DNA from: Nitrosovibrio sp. Nv4
Lineage (GTDB): Bacteria; Pseudomonadota; Gammaproteobacteria; Burkholderiales; Nitrosomonadaceae
Assembly: GCF_900215485.1 (NCBI RefSeq)
Contig: NZ_OCMZ01000002.1
Location: forward strand, 1,116,001-1,180,000
DNA: 64,000 nucleotides
Direction of reading: 5' to 3'
Below the pieces are notes generated by a model. That model saw only the letters and a list, made by a program, of their open reading frames with translations, did no database searches and was not told the origin of the DNA. The position numbers were made by a program, and so were the translations under genes. Shown here in pieces: positions 40,094 to 53,778 of the stretch (within the stretch, counting starts at the first letter, position 1; the number at the start of each line of letters is the position of its first letter).

Positions 40094-42481
40094 TCAGACA
40101 AGCTTGAACTCGGACCCGGCGCGACTCGCACCCCGCTGCCCTAGCGATGCCTGGATGGCATCACTCACTGTTTCAAGAAAAACGAATTGCAGTGTGGAGC
40201 GCGCCGCTTCGGGTACATCCCTCAAATCTTTCTCGTTACGCGCCGGCAGCAGTACCGCACGTAGACCGGCACGCTGTGCCGCAAGCACCTTCTCCTTGAT
40301 TCCTCCCACCGGCAACACCAATCCGCGCAGACTGATCTCGCCTGTCATCGCTACGTCATGATTCACTGGCCGGTCGGTAAAAAGTGAAGCGAGCGCTACG
40401 AACATGGCGACTCCGGCGCTTGGACCATCTTTGGGAATAGCGCCTGCCGGCACGTGCACATGCAAGTCGATGCCCTCAAACATCGATGCCGGGATTTGTA
40501 AATCGCCCGCGCTCGCCTTCACGAGGGTCAGCGCCGCCTGAGCGCTTTCCTTCATGACGCCGCCAAGCTGCCCGGTCAGAATCAACTGTCCGCGCCCGCT
40601 CACTCGCGTCGCTTCGATGAAAAGAATATCGCCGCCTACCGGCGTCCAGGCAAGGCCGGTAGCCACACCCGGCAGGCTGGCACGCAGCCCGATCTCATAC
40701 TCGAATTTTGCAGGACCCAGGATAGCGTCCAAATCGCCGATGTCGATACGCACCTTGAACTGCTCACCATCAGCAGTGTGATCGGCAATGCGCATGGCTG
40801 CGTGGCGCATGACACGCCCGATCTCGCGTTCGAATTGGCGTACCCCCGCCTCACGGGTGTAGTTCGCAATAATGCTGTCCAGTGCTTCGACCGTAATTTC
40901 ATATTGCTCTTCGCTCAGACCATTAGCCTCGCGTTGACGGGCCACCAGGTATCGCAGACCGATCTGGAGCTTTTCCTCCCTGGTATAACCCGGAAGATCT
41001 ATGATTTCCATGCGGTCGCGCACCGGCGGCGGCACGTTATCAATCACATTTGCCGTGGCGATGAAAACAACGCGGCTCAAATCAAAGGGTACACCGAGGT
41101 AATTATCCCGAAACGTCGAATTCTGTTCCGGGTCGAGCACTTCAAGCAACGCCGCCGAAGGATCCCCGTGAAGACTTGCTGACATTTTATCGACCTCGTC
41201 AAGCATCATCACGCAGTTGCGCGCGTTGGCCTTGCGCAAGCTTTGGACAATAGTGCCCGGCATCGCGCCGATATAAGTGCGGCGGTGTCCGCGCATTTCA
41301 GCTTCGTCGTGCACGCCGCCCAAAGACACGCGCACGAATGGCCGTTGCAATGCGCGGGCAATGCTCTGACCGAGCGAGGTCTTGCCTACCCCTGGCGGAC
41401 CGACAAAACATAGAATCGGCGCGCGTCCCTGCGGCTTCAACTTTTGCACTGCCAGAAATTCGACAATGCGCTGCTTGACGCGCTCAAGCCCGAAATGATC
41501 CGCTTCGAGAATCTCGCGTGCGGCGTTCAGATCGATCGGCGCGTCCTCTGGCAGCCGCCAGGGCAGCTCGGTCATCCATTCAAGATAAGTATGGAGCATT
41601 GAATATTCGCTTGAGGCTGAAGGCATGCGCTTCAGCCGCTGCAATTCTTTTCGTGCCTGCACCTCGATTTCATCGGGCATGCCGGCCTTGGCGATGGCCT
41701 CGTCCAGCTCTGCAATCTCCTGATCCTCGCCTTCGGTTTCGCCAAGCTCCTTCTGGATCGTTTTCAGTTGCTCACGCAACAGAAATTGCCGTTCCCGATC
41801 CTCCAGGTGTTCCTTGGTACGTTCGCCGATCTCCTGAGAGAGCCTGAGCACCTCAATGCGGCGCGACAGTATCTGCAGCACCTTTCGCAACCGTTCCTCG
41901 GTACTGACAGTTTCCAGCAGCAGCTGCTTCTCGGCCACTTCCGTATCGAGCAGGCTGGCCGCAATATCGGCCAGATGCGATGGCGCCCGTGTGGCCTGGA
42001 GCGCGTGAGCCAGCTCCGCCGGCACGCCTGGCAACAGCGACAGGATTTCGATGGTGCGCTCGCGTAGTTGCATCGCAAGCGCCTCGGCCTCCGTGGATAC
42101 CTCGGCTGGTTCGCCGATACGCCGTATCCGGGCAGCTAAAAATGGATAACCCTCGACCAGTTCTTCAATGCAGAACCGCTCCAAACCCTGGCACACAGCA
42201 TGACGCAGTCCGTCCGTCGAAGTAATATGCCGGACGATATTGACTACGGTACCCATGTTGAACAACGCATCGATTCCCGGCTCATCGACAGCCGGGTCCT
42301 TTTGCAGAACGATACCGAGCGGGCCTTTAGTGTGCAGGGCATGTTCCACCGCGGAGATCGATTTGGCACGGCCTACCGTAATAGCCGTCAATACGTGTGG
42401 AAACAATACAATGTTGCGCATGGGCACCAGCGCGATCACATCCTGGGGTAATTCGAGACTGGTTACATTAGACTGTTCCAT
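40094..42481 (-). CDS. lon: ATP-dependent protease Lon
   Basis: 795 residues. N-terminal LON substrate-binding domain ([14 protein letters not shown]), coiled coil, AAA+ domain with GPPGVGKTS Walker A and MMLDEVDKM Walker B, and the C-terminal Ser-Lys protease: [10 protein letters not shown] holds the Ser and [10 protein letters not shown] the Lys. It degrades unfolded and regulatory proteins. A sigma-70-like promoter lies upstream. Length and motifs are standard. Confidence 0.96.
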   Translation of the reverse strand: MEQSNVTSLELPQDVIALVPMRNIVLFPHVLTAITVGRAKSISAVEHALHTKGPLGIVLQKDPAVDEPGIDALFNMGTVVNIVRHITSTDGLRHAVCQGLERFCIEELVEGYPFLAARIRRIGEPAEVSTEAEALAMQLRERTIEILSLLPGVPAELAHALQATRAPSHLADIAASLLDTEVAEKQLLLETVSTEERLRKVLQILSRRIEVLRLSQEIGERTKEHLEDRERQFLLREQLKTIQKELGETEGEDQEIAELDEAIAKAGMPDEIEVQARKELQRLKRMPSASSEYSMLHTYLEWMTELPWRLPEDAPIDLNAAREILEADHFGLERVKQRIVEFLAVQKLKPQGRAPILCFVGPPGVGKTSLGQSIARALQRPFVRVSLGGVHDEAEMRGHRRTYIGAMPGTIVQSLRKANARNCVMMLDEVDKMSASLHGDPSAALLEVLDPEQNSTFRDNYLGVPFDLSRVVFIATANVIDNVPPPVRDRMEIIDLPGYTREEKLQIGLRYLVARQREANGLSEEQYEITVEALDSIIANYTREAGVRQFEREIGRVMRHAAMRIADHTADGEQFKVRIDIGDLDAILGPAKFEYEIGLRASLPGVATGLAWTPVGGDILFIEATRVSGRGQLILTGQLGGVMKESAQAALTLVKASAGDLQIPASMFEGIDLHVHVPAGAIPKDGPSAGVAMFVALASLFTDRPVNHDVAMTGEISLRGLVLPVGGIKEKVLAAQRAGLRAVLLPARNEKDLRDVPEAARSTLQFVFLETVSDAIQASLGQRGASRAGSEFKLV

Positions 42482-42905
42482 AACGACTCCCTTGGCGTTA
42501 GCGGTTCTTCAGGAAGTTGCATAGTCGGATGCCGGATGGGCCCACCCCTGTGGCAAGCGGCCCGTTGGTGTTGCAGCAGTTAACTGCAAAGTCGGGATGA
42601 ACGACGAAAATTTACGTTTTCACATCTTCAGTCTAGCATCGGTCGACCGAGCGTCAACTTGATCGGGATTTTGCCTGATCCAACAGGTTACCTTCGGCAC
42701 GTATGACAAGCAACCACTATAATGAATGAGGCAGAGCATGGGGTGCCATATTCGGTATTTGATCCATTGCATTTTGCCAACGCTGAAGCGCAGGCCACCG
42801 CCGTGCCCTCGCAACATTGCTCACATTCAAGTTGCCGAGGACGCAGACTTCATACGGTCGAGCTCATGGCTGTCCTTGGCGGCACAATCAGTTACAGAGG
42901 ATTAA
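42482..42905. other. lon upstream region
   Basis: 424 bases that hold the lon promoter on the minus strand and the region before the small membrane-protein gene. A 65-codon minus-strand frame (42620-42817) and an 85-codon plus frame (42722-42979) look like chance frames. Confidence 0.35.
42630..42657 (-). promoter_or_regulatory. Probable lon promoter
   Basis: Minus strand reads TTGACG, 16 bases, then TAGACT, close to the sigma-70 consensus. The spacer carries the palindrome GGTCGACC. It is about 150 bases before the lon ATG. A heat-shock sigma-32 promoter would be expected in many relatives, but I did not see one. Confidence 0.5.
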
Positions 42906-43217
42906 ATGAGCAGATACCTCGTCCAACTCGACTTCACTTCATTCATAAAATTCAATTCTCTGGCGTTCGCTTGCGCTAATACGCTTTTTTCTCCTTTCAA
43001 TGCATTTTTCACTTTTCAGAGCAGCGGTATCAACACGGCAATTTTCGCGCTCCTTTTAGCGCCGTTCGCCGGTCTGCTTCTGGGAATGATCTTTGGTGCG
43101 CTCGCATTCCCGCTGTACAGGTTACTGACCACTCATAGCCAATTCCTTGCTTCTCTTTCAGGCACATTTCAGGAAGTACCGAATGGCCCGGCGAATGAGC
43201 CTGTTACTGACGACTAA
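42906..43217 (+). CDS. Small hypothetical membrane protein
   Basis: 103 residues, beginning MSRYLVQLDFTSFIKFNSLAF. One clear long hydrophobic stretch at about residues 42-70 (INTAIFALLLAPFAGLLLGMIFGALAF in blocks) could span the membrane once or twice. The end is hydrophilic. No recognised family. It runs into the cupin gene and may be in one operon with it and the GH13 gene. Confidence 0.55.
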   Translation: MSRYLVQLDFTSFIKFNSLAFACANTLFSPFNAFFTFQSSGINTAIFALLLAPFAGLLLGMIFGALAFPLYRLLTTHSQFLASLSGTFQEVPNGPANEPVTDD

Positions 43218-43257
43218 CCGTACTACACTACAAAATCTGTCCAGCAAGGAGTTCCCA

Positions 43258-43617
43258 TTGAAAGTTAAAGCGACCTTTGAAGAAGTATTTTCCCGCATCC
43301 CCGGTCCTGTCACCGTCGAATGGCCGATGGGGGAGCGTTTTGCGGTGGCTCTTGCTCACGGCACCATGTCGGTCGAATATTACGCCCCCATCGGCCACGA
43401 TCCGCAAACTCCGCATGAACAGGATGAGGTTTATTTCATCCATCGGGGAACAGGCGAGCTTGTCATCAGCGGCAATCGACACTCGTTCAAGGCCGGGGAC
43501 TGCCTTTTTGTGGCGGCTAACGTTGAACACCGGTTCGAGAATTTCTCCAGCGATTTTGGGACCTGGGTGGTATTCTGGGGAGCAAAGGGTGGTGAAAATG
43601 GTGTTGAACGCTCGTAA
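43258..43617 (+). CDS. Cupin-domain protein
   Basis: About 119 residues from a TTG start at 43258, which has AAGGAG six bases upstream. Other in-frame starts (ATG at 43183 or 43195) lack such a site. Cupin motif 1: PHEQDEVYFIHRGTGELV (metal His/Glu); motif 2: FVAANVEHRFENFS. Small single-domain cupins act as isomerases, dioxygenases or binding proteins, and the substrate is unknown. It lies just before the GH13 gene. Confidence 0.75.
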   Translation: MKVKATFEEVFSRIPGPVTVEWPMGERFAVALAHGTMSVEYYAPIGHDPQTPHEQDEVYFIHRGTGELVISGNRHSFKAGDCLFVAANVEHRFENFSSDFGTWVVFWGAKGGENGVERS

Positions 43618-43657
43618 TCGGCTGCTGATCCAATGAATTGCAACAGGCGAGGAAGTC

Positions 43658-45496
43658 ATGAAAAATCTTCCACTTGATCAACTTGGTCCCCACGAGTCCG
43701 CACCCGGCATCGTGGATTTCGGAGTATTGCTACCGTGGGTTTCGGCTACGCTCGGCAATCGACTGTTTGTAAAGATCATTCACGAGCGCGATCAGTTCAT
43801 CCAGTCAATCCAGCCGCTATCTTTCGAGTTGCAGCATGGTATCAATGCCGATTATGGCGATATGTGGTCGGTAAAGGTGGATTTCAACACCGTTCACGAT
43901 TCTCAACCGGGTTCGCATTTTGGTTCACCCGGCCGGCACGTCTACCGCTTCGAACTGCATAATCCGAACGTCGGCATACTGGACTGGATTATTGATCCTT
44001 TTGCCCGCGAATACGCTGTCGGTAAGCTGTCTGCGTTCACACTCGGCTATATTCCCTATGTCTGGAGCACTGAAGAGGCGAACTGGAAAACACCAGCGCT
44101 GCACGACCTGATTCTGTATGAGTTGAACCTCGCCGAATTTGGCGGCAGCCTGCAAGGGGCCATCGACCGACTGGCCTATCTCGCCGACCTTGGTGTGAAC
44201 GCGTTATCGGTAATGCCTGTCAGCAATGTTTCGCTGGAGGTCGATTGGGGCTATCTGCCGCTGGGTTACTTTGGAGTCGATGAACGTTTCGGGCGAAGGG
44301 ACGATTTTCAGCGCTTCGTCGATGAGGCGCATCGGCGTAGGCTGGCGGTAGTTGTTGATGTGGTTTACGGACATACCGGAGAAGACTTTCCTTACGCCGA
44401 CCTCTACCGGCGGCTCCAATACCATGAAAATCCTTTCATGGGCTCGTTTACCAAGGACTATTTTGGTGTCAGCACTGATTTCAACCGTGATCTGACCCGC
44501 GATTTTTTCTATAGTGTCAACCGGCACTGGCTGGATACCTATCATGTCGACGGCTTCCGTTACGACTGCGTGCCGAACTATTGGGATGGCGCACTGGGTA
44601 CCGGTTACGCCAACCTGGTCTTCCACACTTACGAATACGTAAGAGACTCGCTTGACGGTCTTACCCGGTTCGACGCGCCGGAAGGCCCGCGGCTGATCCA
44701 GATCGCGGAGCAGTTGGAAGCTCCCGAACAGATTCTTGAGCAGAGCTATAGCAATACGACATGGCAAAATGCGACTTTTGGCGCGGCCACAGCCTGTGCT
44801 CGCGGCGCGTCGGGTGCGATAGAGAATCTCGGACATCGGCTTGGCGCGCTGGGCTATATCGAACAGGCAACGCAGAACGGAGAAACCTTGGTCAAGGCAC
44901 CTCTGCAATATATCGAGAACCATGACCATAGCCGTTTTCTGTGCGAATTTGGTCTCCATCATCGCGACTGGAATCCGTTATTTACGGAAGGAAACCGGGC
45001 GAACTGGTATCGGCTCCAGCCTTACCTGATTGCGTTGCTGGCGGCAAAAGGCATTCCCATGCTATGGCAGGGCCAGGAATTTGGGGAGAATTATTTCGTC
45101 CCCGATGGCGGTCTTGGCCGGGTATTGCTATTGCGGCCATTGCGGTGGGATTACTTCTACGATGAGGCCGGTAAAAACCTGGTCAAACTGACGCGCAATT
45201 TGGTGAGCCTGCGCAAGAATTGCGCTGAGCTGCGCCGGGGCGCTCATTATTTTCATAATGATTACGACCGCTATCTATCGCGCGGCGTTCTGCTTTTCCG
45301 ACGTGAAGATGCTGCTGCGGTGAGCCTGATCGCTGTGAATTTCACTGGTATAGAGCAAAGCGTGCCGTTCGTATTCACGCGCAACGGCAACTACATCGAG
45401 CAGCTTCACGGACAGGATAATTTTGCGGTCGAGGAAAGGCAAGAGCGTTGGTTGACTGTGCCGTCCAATTACGGCCGTGTTTGGCGAAGCGCGTAA
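43658..45496 (+). CDS. GH13 alpha-amylase-family glycosidase
   Basis: 612 residues. An N-terminal beta domain of about 130 residues precedes the (beta/alpha)8 barrel. Catalytic residues: nucleophile D303 in DGFRYD, acid/base E351 in IQIAEQLE, and transition-state Asp D423 in ENHDHSRF. The layout recalls the trehalohydrolase/branching-enzyme subgroups (GH13_10-like), but the exact reaction is not clear. It has no signal peptide, so it should act on intracellular glucans. Trehalose genes are not seen nearby. Confidence 0.85.
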   Translation: MKNLPLDQLGPHESAPGIVDFGVLLPWVSATLGNRLFVKIIHERDQFIQSIQPLSFELQHGINADYGDMWSVKVDFNTVHDSQPGSHFGSPGRHVYRFELHNPNVGILDWIIDPFAREYAVGKLSAFTLGYIPYVWSTEEANWKTPALHDLILYELNLAEFGGSLQGAIDRLAYLADLGVNALSVMPVSNVSLEVDWGYLPLGYFGVDERFGRRDDFQRFVDEAHRRRLAVVVDVVYGHTGEDFPYADLYRRLQYHENPFMGSFTKDYFGVSTDFNRDLTRDFFYSVNRHWLDTYHVDGFRYDCVPNYWDGALGTGYANLVFHTYEYVRDSLDGLTRFDAPEGPRLIQIAEQLEAPEQILEQSYSNTTWQNATFGAATACARGASGAIENLGHRLGALGYIEQATQNGETLVKAPLQYIENHDHSRFLCEFGLHHRDWNPLFTEGNRANWYRLQPYLIALLAAKGIPMLWQGQEFGENYFVPDGGLGRVLLLRPLRWDYFYDEAGKNLVKLTRNLVSLRKNCAELRRGAHYFHNDYDRYLSRGVLLFRREDAAAVSLIAVNFTGIEQSVPFVFTRNGNYIEQLHGQDNFAVEERQERWLTVPSNYGRVWRSA

Positions 45497-45596
45497 TTCT
45501 ATCCGGTTAGCTGAAGCTCGCTGCTCCCACTTGGGGAGACACATTGAAACACAAAAATTGGCATTACTCTTCCTGAGGGGATACAATCTGAACGCC

Positions 45597-45974
45597 ATGA
45601 ACAAGCGTCGCCATACTTATTCCGTCATGCTTGTACTGTTCGTCAGTATGATGACGAATGCTTTTGGCTGGGCGTTTAATGGCGAAGTATTTGCTCACGA
45701 GCTCGATCACGAACATCATGTTCTCTCTCTCGATCCGGCGGCTCACCTTGAGGCCCATCAACATGCAGCAATAAACGACGACGATCATCTGGATGCCGCG
45801 ACCCATATGTGTCTCCACGCGGCCGGGCAATACCAGCCCTTTTTCTTCACGGCTCCCCTGATCGTACCTGCTTCCATCGGTATTGAAGTTCCGACGGCAT
45901 TTGTCTCCGTCATCATTCCCGAGTCCATTCCGGATTCGCCTCTGCATCCTCCCCGAAGCATTTTCTCAAGCTAG
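45597..45974 (+). CDS. CzcI-like His-rich periplasmic protein
   Basis: 125 residues from the ATG at 45597. A signal peptide (MNKRRHTYSVMLVLFVSMM, then a cleavage site after ..FGWA) precedes a His/Asp-rich segment with ELDHEHHVLSL and EAHQHAAINDDDH, then a Pro-rich end (IPDSPLHPPRS). This is like CzcI, a small periplasmic protein of zinc/cobalt/cadmium operons thought to modulate metal response. It lies upstream of czcC, in the usual order. No strong ribosome-binding site is visible, so the start is uncertain. Confidence 0.65.
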   Translation: MNKRRHTYSVMLVLFVSMMTNAFGWAFNGEVFAHELDHEHHVLSLDPAAHLEAHQHAAINDDDHLDAATHMCLHAAGQYQPFFFTAPLIVPASIGIEVPTAFVSVIIPESIPDSPLHPPRSIFSS

Positions 45975-46170
45975 ATCATCGGTCACCTTTGACGTTGTTA
46001 CCGGTACAGTTCAGACGTGTGTCTCTCTGAGGCCGGATCAAGCACGTTCCTGTCGATTTTGACAGACGGCAGGACGTTCTCATTATGACGCCATTGGCGT
46101 AGTCTGCGTGTAACTGAGCGTAATTAAGTGCACAACTGAGTGTTTCACACAACACTTGCGGAGGATTTCC

Positions 46171-47601
46171 ATGAACTTTGATCGGTTGTTCATGGCGCCA
46201 GGATATCTGGCGCCGTGCGGATGGCTTATTCTTGCGCTGGGTTGGCCCTCTTCAGCAATCGCCGAAAATAGCTTTGCGGGTATCATCCCGGACAGAGAAG
46301 ACAGAGACATGAGCTTCTCGATGGGCTCCCCGCTTGAGGCGAAGGGCGACCTGACCATGAAAAATGCGGTACGCCTCGCGCTACGGCATAATCCTGAGCT
46401 GGCGGCTTTCGACAAGGAAATACGCGCCCTGGAAGGCGCAACGCTGCAAGCTGGACTGCTGCGAAATCCCGATTTGTCCGTAAATATCGACAATGTCGGA
46501 AATATGGGGGTCCGTCAGGGGGGTGGTGCCCCCTTGGGCACGAGCATCAAGGAAAACGTCGAACAGCAGGATTTGATTTTCCGCATCAGCCAACTGATCG
46601 AACTTGGCGGAAAACGCGCCGCTCGGGTATATGCGGCATCGCTCAGCCAGGAATTGGCGGGCAAGGATTTTGAAACTAAACGACTGGAACTTATCGCCCG
46701 CGTGGCAAACACGTTTATGGAAGTGCTGGCGGGTCAGGAGCAGTTACGGCTGGCGGAAGAGAGCCAGCAACTGGCACAGAGAGTGGTGGATACGGTAAAG
46801 AAGCGTGTTCAGGCCGGAAAAGTGCCTCCCATCGAGGAGACCAAAGCCGGGGTTGCTTTTTCCACCACACAGATTGCGCTGGGACAGGCACAGCGGGAGC
46901 TGATGGCTGCCCGCAAGCGGTTGGCACTGCTATGGGGCGACGCTTCGCCTCATTTCGTAAAGGTCCTTGGAAATCTGGAGTTACTCACTGCCTTACCGAA
47001 TTTCGAGGCACTCACGGAAGGCGTTCAGGCAAGTCCCATGGCCGACCGGGCCAGGAAAGGGATAGAACATCGCAAGGCGCTGCTGGAAGTGGAGCAGACA
47101 CGCCGCGTGCCAAACATCACCATTGGAGGCGGCATGATCAAACATTGGGAATCGGGCGGAACAACGGGCATTGTCGGGATTTCCATGCCATTGCAGTTTT
47201 TCGACCGGAATCAGGGAAATGTGCGGGAAGCCCACCAGCGACTGAATAAGGCACTTGATGAACAGGCTGCCACCGACTTACGGCTCAAAACCGAGCTGGT
47301 GCAGGCTTACGAGATGTTATCGGCGGTGCAGAACGAGATCATGATATTGCGCAGCGAGATACTACCCTCCGCAAAAAGCGCTTTCGAAGTTACCAATAAG
47401 GGCTATGAACTCGGCAAATTCGGCTTTTTGGAGGTGCTCGATGCGCAGCGCACTTTGTTTCAGAACCGGGTCATGTACGTCCGCGCCCTCGCAAACCACC
47501 ATCGCCTGGTCAATGAGATCGAGCGTCTGACCGCAGCGCCGATTGACGACATTGCCAACGCGGTTGACGATGGCCACGCCGACCTGGAATATAAGGAGTA
47601 G
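46171..47601 (+). CDS. czcC: TolC-family outer-membrane factor CzcC
   Basis: 476 residues. The ATG at 46171 has GGAGG eight bases upstream, preferred over the TTG at 46156. A signal peptide precedes two TolC-type repeats; helices in KNAVRLALRHNPELAAFDKE and the mirrored GYELGKFGFLEVLDAQRTLF are typical. It forms the outer-membrane channel of the metal efflux pump and directly precedes czcB with a three-base gap. Confidence 0.9.
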   Translation: MNFDRLFMAPGYLAPCGWLILALGWPSSAIAENSFAGIIPDREDRDMSFSMGSPLEAKGDLTMKNAVRLALRHNPELAAFDKEIRALEGATLQAGLLRNPDLSVNIDNVGNMGVRQGGGAPLGTSIKENVEQQDLIFRISQLIELGGKRAARVYAASLSQELAGKDFETKRLELIARVANTFMEVLAGQEQLRLAEESQQLAQRVVDTVKKRVQAGKVPPIEETKAGVAFSTTQIALGQAQRELMAARKRLALLWGDASPHFVKVLGNLELLTALPNFEALTEGVQASPMADRARKGIEHRKALLEVEQTRRVPNITIGGGMIKHWESGGTTGIVGISMPLQFFDRNQGNVREAHQRLNKALDEQAATDLRLKTELVQAYEMLSAVQNEIMILRSEILPSAKSAFEVTNKGYELGKFGFLEVLDAQRTLFQNRVMYVRALANHHRLVNEIERLTAAPIDDIANAVDDGHADLEYKE

Positions 47602-47604
47602 ACG

Positions 47605-49152
47605 GTGGAGAACAAAAAACGACTCATTCCAATCATCGCCGTGATCGCCATCGGAATTGCAGTGGGCGGTCTGATTCTCACATTGGATAAAACGCAGCCT
47701 GCCTCAACCGAATCCACGGCCGATGCCGAAGCTGAAGCGACCGGTGTCCAGGAGCCCGGCGGTACGCGCGGATCGCCGGGCGGCGAAACCGGGTCTCAAT
47801 ATCGCGAGGGATCCAAAGGCGGCAAGCTGTTCACAGCAGATGGCTTTGGACTGGAAGTAACCATTTTCGAAAAGGGTGTTCCACCACAATTCAGGCTTTA
47901 TCTTTATGAAAATGGTGAACCGCTTCCACCTTCCGCCGCCAAAGTCACCGTTACGCTGTCACGGCTCGGCGCACCCGCCCAGGTTTACAAGTTCAAGCCT
48001 CAGGCCGATTACCTGGTGGGTGATCAGATAGTGGAAGAGCCGCATTCGTTCGATGTTGCAATTGCCGCCGAGCGGAAGGACAAAACCTTTCACTGGAAAT
48101 ATAGCCAGGTCGAAGGCAGGGTGACAATGCCTGACGAAATGCTGAAAAGTATCGGGGTCGAAATACTTACCGCGGGGCCCGCGATCATCAAACCCACGCT
48201 CAAGCTCCCCGGCGAGATCATCTTCAACGAACACACCATCGTGCAGGTAGTGCCCCGCTTGCCGGGAATCGTCACGTCTGTCGAGCGTCATCATGGCCAG
48301 CAGGTAAAGAAGGGAGAGGTTCTTGCGGTAATCGAGAGTCAGATGCTGGCGGAGCTGCGCAGCCAGTATCGGGTAGCCCGGAAGCGATTGGCGCTGGCAC
48401 AAACTACCTATGAGCGAGAAAAGCGGCTCTGGGAAGAAAAAATTTCCGCCAAACAGGATTATCTCGTCGCACAGACGTTGTGGAATGAAGCCGAGATCGC
48501 GTTGGATCTCGCTTCGGTAAAGCTGCGCGCGCTGGGGGTACAGCCCGAATCGGGCTCTCACGGAAACAACCTGGCACGCTATGAAATCCGTGCACCTATC
48601 TCCGGGCTCATCACTGAAAAATCCATCGCACTGGGACAAACACTCAAGGAAGATAACAATATTTTCACTATTGCCGATGTATCGACAGTGTGGACGGCAA
48701 TAACGGTTTACCCGAAAGACATAGCGGCGGTCAAGATCGGTCAGAAGGCAACGGTCAAAGCAACCGCATCTGATATCAAAGGAAAAGGCACTGTCACTTA
48801 CATAACCGCCCTGGTTGGGGGGCAAACCCGTAACGCCACAGCACGGATCGAGCTGGAAAACAAGGACGGCAGGTGGCTCCCCGGTATGTTTGTTAATGCG
48901 GAATTGGTGGCCGAAGAAATCCAGGTTCCCGCTGCGGTATCCACAACCGCTATTCAAACAGTCAATGACTGGACGGTGGTATTCGGCCGCTATGGCCAAT
49001 ACTTCGAAGTGCGTCCGCTGGAACTGGGCCGCAGCGACGGCAACATGGTAGAAGTGCTGGAGGGATTTCGCGCAGGAGAACAATACGCGGGGGGCAACAG
49101 TTTTGCCATCAAGGCTGAGCTGGGCAAATCAGGCGCAACTCACGACCATTGA
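47605..49152 (+). CDS. czcB: RND efflux periplasmic adaptor CzcB
   Basis: 515 residues from a GTG start at 47605 with AAGGAG seven bases upstream. An N-terminal membrane anchor is followed by a low-complexity linker, a beta domain of 90 residues, then the biotinyl-lipoyl (PGIVTSVERHHGQQVKKGE), coiled-coil and membrane-proximal domains. It links CzcA and CzcC. The C-terminus ends with a short His tail. It follows czcC at once. Confidence 0.92.
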   Translation: MENKKRLIPIIAVIAIGIAVGGLILTLDKTQPASTESTADAEAEATGVQEPGGTRGSPGGETGSQYREGSKGGKLFTADGFGLEVTIFEKGVPPQFRLYLYENGEPLPPSAAKVTVTLSRLGAPAQVYKFKPQADYLVGDQIVEEPHSFDVAIAAERKDKTFHWKYSQVEGRVTMPDEMLKSIGVEILTAGPAIIKPTLKLPGEIIFNEHTIVQVVPRLPGIVTSVERHHGQQVKKGEVLAVIESQMLAELRSQYRVARKRLALAQTTYEREKRLWEEKISAKQDYLVAQTLWNEAEIALDLASVKLRALGVQPESGSHGNNLARYEIRAPISGLITEKSIALGQTLKEDNNIFTIADVSTVWTAITVYPKDIAAVKIGQKATVKATASDIKGKGTVTYITALVGGQTRNATARIELENKDGRWLPGMFVNAELVAEEIQVPAAVSTTAIQTVNDWTVVFGRYGQYFEVRPLELGRSDGNMVEVLEGFRAGEQYAGGNSFAIKAELGKSGATHDH

Positions 49153-52404
<3,252 letters not shown>

Positions 52405-52406
52405 TT

Positions 52407-53372
52407 TTATCCGTATGGGGTTCGGAGTTCGCTCACTGTCCGGCCGATCTTGCGGCGAAGAAGCGCGCGCAGCGTGGTGCCATCCGCATAACCGACCTGA
52501 GCGGCAATAACGTCTATGCCGTCGCTGCTGGTCCTCAAGAGATGAACCGCCCGCTCAACACGAAGATCCTGAAAATATGAAAGTGGAGACTTGCCCAGTA
52601 CCGCTCCAAGACGCCGGGAAAGCGTTCGCTCGCTCGTCCCCACGGCGCTGGCTGCTTCGCTGAGCGAAAAGCCTTCGCCCAGCCTGCGTCGTGCCCAGCG
52701 CTCAAATCGCTCGACCAGCGGGTCCGTATGTGCAAGGTGATCAGGAATCGCAAAAACCGCCTGCGACGACCGCGGTTCGATCAACAGAAATCGAGCGGTC
52801 AATTCTGCGAGCGTCGGACTGCTGCGCCTTATCAGCCATAGCGCAAGATCAATATGTGCCAGCGCTGCCCCGGCGGTGACAAAACCGGATGAGCTTACCA
52901 CCATGCGAGACTCTTCCAGTCTCACATGGGGATAACGCTCCCGGAACATGGGCGCAAGCCACCACGAGGTAGTGGCGCTTTGCCCATCGAGCAGCAAGGC
53001 GTCGGCGACAACAAACGTGCCCGTGCATGCGGCCCCTACCAGAACACCGTTGTCAGACCACTTCCGCAAAACCGCACCTGCATCCGCCACGTCGGGCCGC
53101 TCAAGCGCCTTCCGCAGCGTTTCCGGCATTTTTGCCCCAAGTGCCGGGACCAATACCACATCTGGAGGTTCACATCTTGTCGCCGCCATCACGGGCACGG
53201 AAAACCCCTGGCTGGTGCGTACGCGGCGGCGAACACTAATCACGGTCACATCGAAATGCGCCGAAGCCGCGCCGGCGGAACTTGCGAGATCGTTCGCGAC
53301 ATGCAGGGTATCCAGAAGAGTGGACAGCCCAGTGTCAAAAACCTCGTTAAGGGCAAGAATGTAAATACGCAT
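52407..53372 (-). CDS. GlxA-family transcriptional regulator (DJ-1/PfpI plus AraC HTH)
   Basis: 321 residues. The N-terminal domain is DJ-1/PfpI-like, with Cys in VGAACTGTFVVADALLL; the C-terminal AraC helix-turn-helix pair is FSLSEAASAVGTSERTLSRRL and HLLRTSSDGIDVIAAQVGYAD. Such proteins sense a small molecule and activate nearby genes. The start MRIYILALNEV at 53372 fits; the open frame reaches back to 53513. It is divergent from the monooxygenase-like gene, which it probably controls. Confidence 0.88.
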   Translation of the reverse strand: MRIYILALNEVFDTGLSTLLDTLHVANDLASSAGAASAHFDVTVISVRRRVRTSQGFSVPVMAATRCEPPDVVLVPALGAKMPETLRKALERPDVADAGAVLRKWSDNGVLVGAACTGTFVVADALLLDGQSATTSWWLAPMFRERYPHVRLEESRMVVSSSGFVTAGAALAHIDLALWLIRRSSPTLAELTARFLLIEPRSSQAVFAIPDHLAHTDPLVERFERWARRRLGEGFSLSEAASAVGTSERTLSRRLGAVLGKSPLSYFQDLRVERAVHLLRTSSDGIDVIAAQVGYADGTTLRALLRRKIGRTVSELRTPYG

Positions 53373-53475
53373 GGCGAAAATTATATCAAATTTGTCGATC
53401 TTGCCACTTGGCAAGAGTTGATATGCCAGATAGAGTCTCCCCTCCCGTTGTTCAACTTTAGAAAGGAAAATAGAA

Positions 53476-53778
53476 ATGGTAAAAGTTGCTCTATTTGTAC
53501 GATTACAGGCCAAGCCAGGAAGAGAAGCCGATGTAGCCGGTTTCCTCGAACAGGGGCTTGCACTGGCAAATCAGGAAACCGCCACTCCCATCTGGTTTGC
53601 GCTGCGCCTGGGGCCATCGACTTTCGGCATTTTTGACGCCTTCGCCGATGAGGCAGGGCGATCAGCGCATCTCTCCGGTCCGATTGCCGAGGCATTGATG
53701 GCAAACGCAGCCGATCTATTGTCCGAGCCCCCACAAATTGAGCACGTAGACGTTCTCGGCGTCAAACTCCCGGGCTGA
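53476..53778 (+). CDS. Antibiotic-biosynthesis-monooxygenase (ABM) domain protein
   Basis: 100 residues: VKVALFVRLQAKPGREADV, then FGIFDAFADEAGRSAHLSGPIAEAL, a dimeric ferredoxin-like beta-barrel typical of the ABM/YgiN group. AGAAAGGAAA-type purine-rich site lies just before the ATG. It is a likely target of the divergent GlxA regulator, since only 103 bases separate them. Such small proteins often handle quinones or reactive carbonyls; the substrate is not known. Confidence 0.85.
   Translation: MVKVALFVRLQAKPGREADVAGFLEQGLALANQETATPIWFALRLGPSTFGIFDAFADEAGRSAHLSGPIAEALMANAADLLSEPPQIEHVDVLGVKLPG

Noticed and set aside
47959-49083. 374-codon minus-strand frame opposite czcB
   Set aside because: Shadow of czcB; no independent support.
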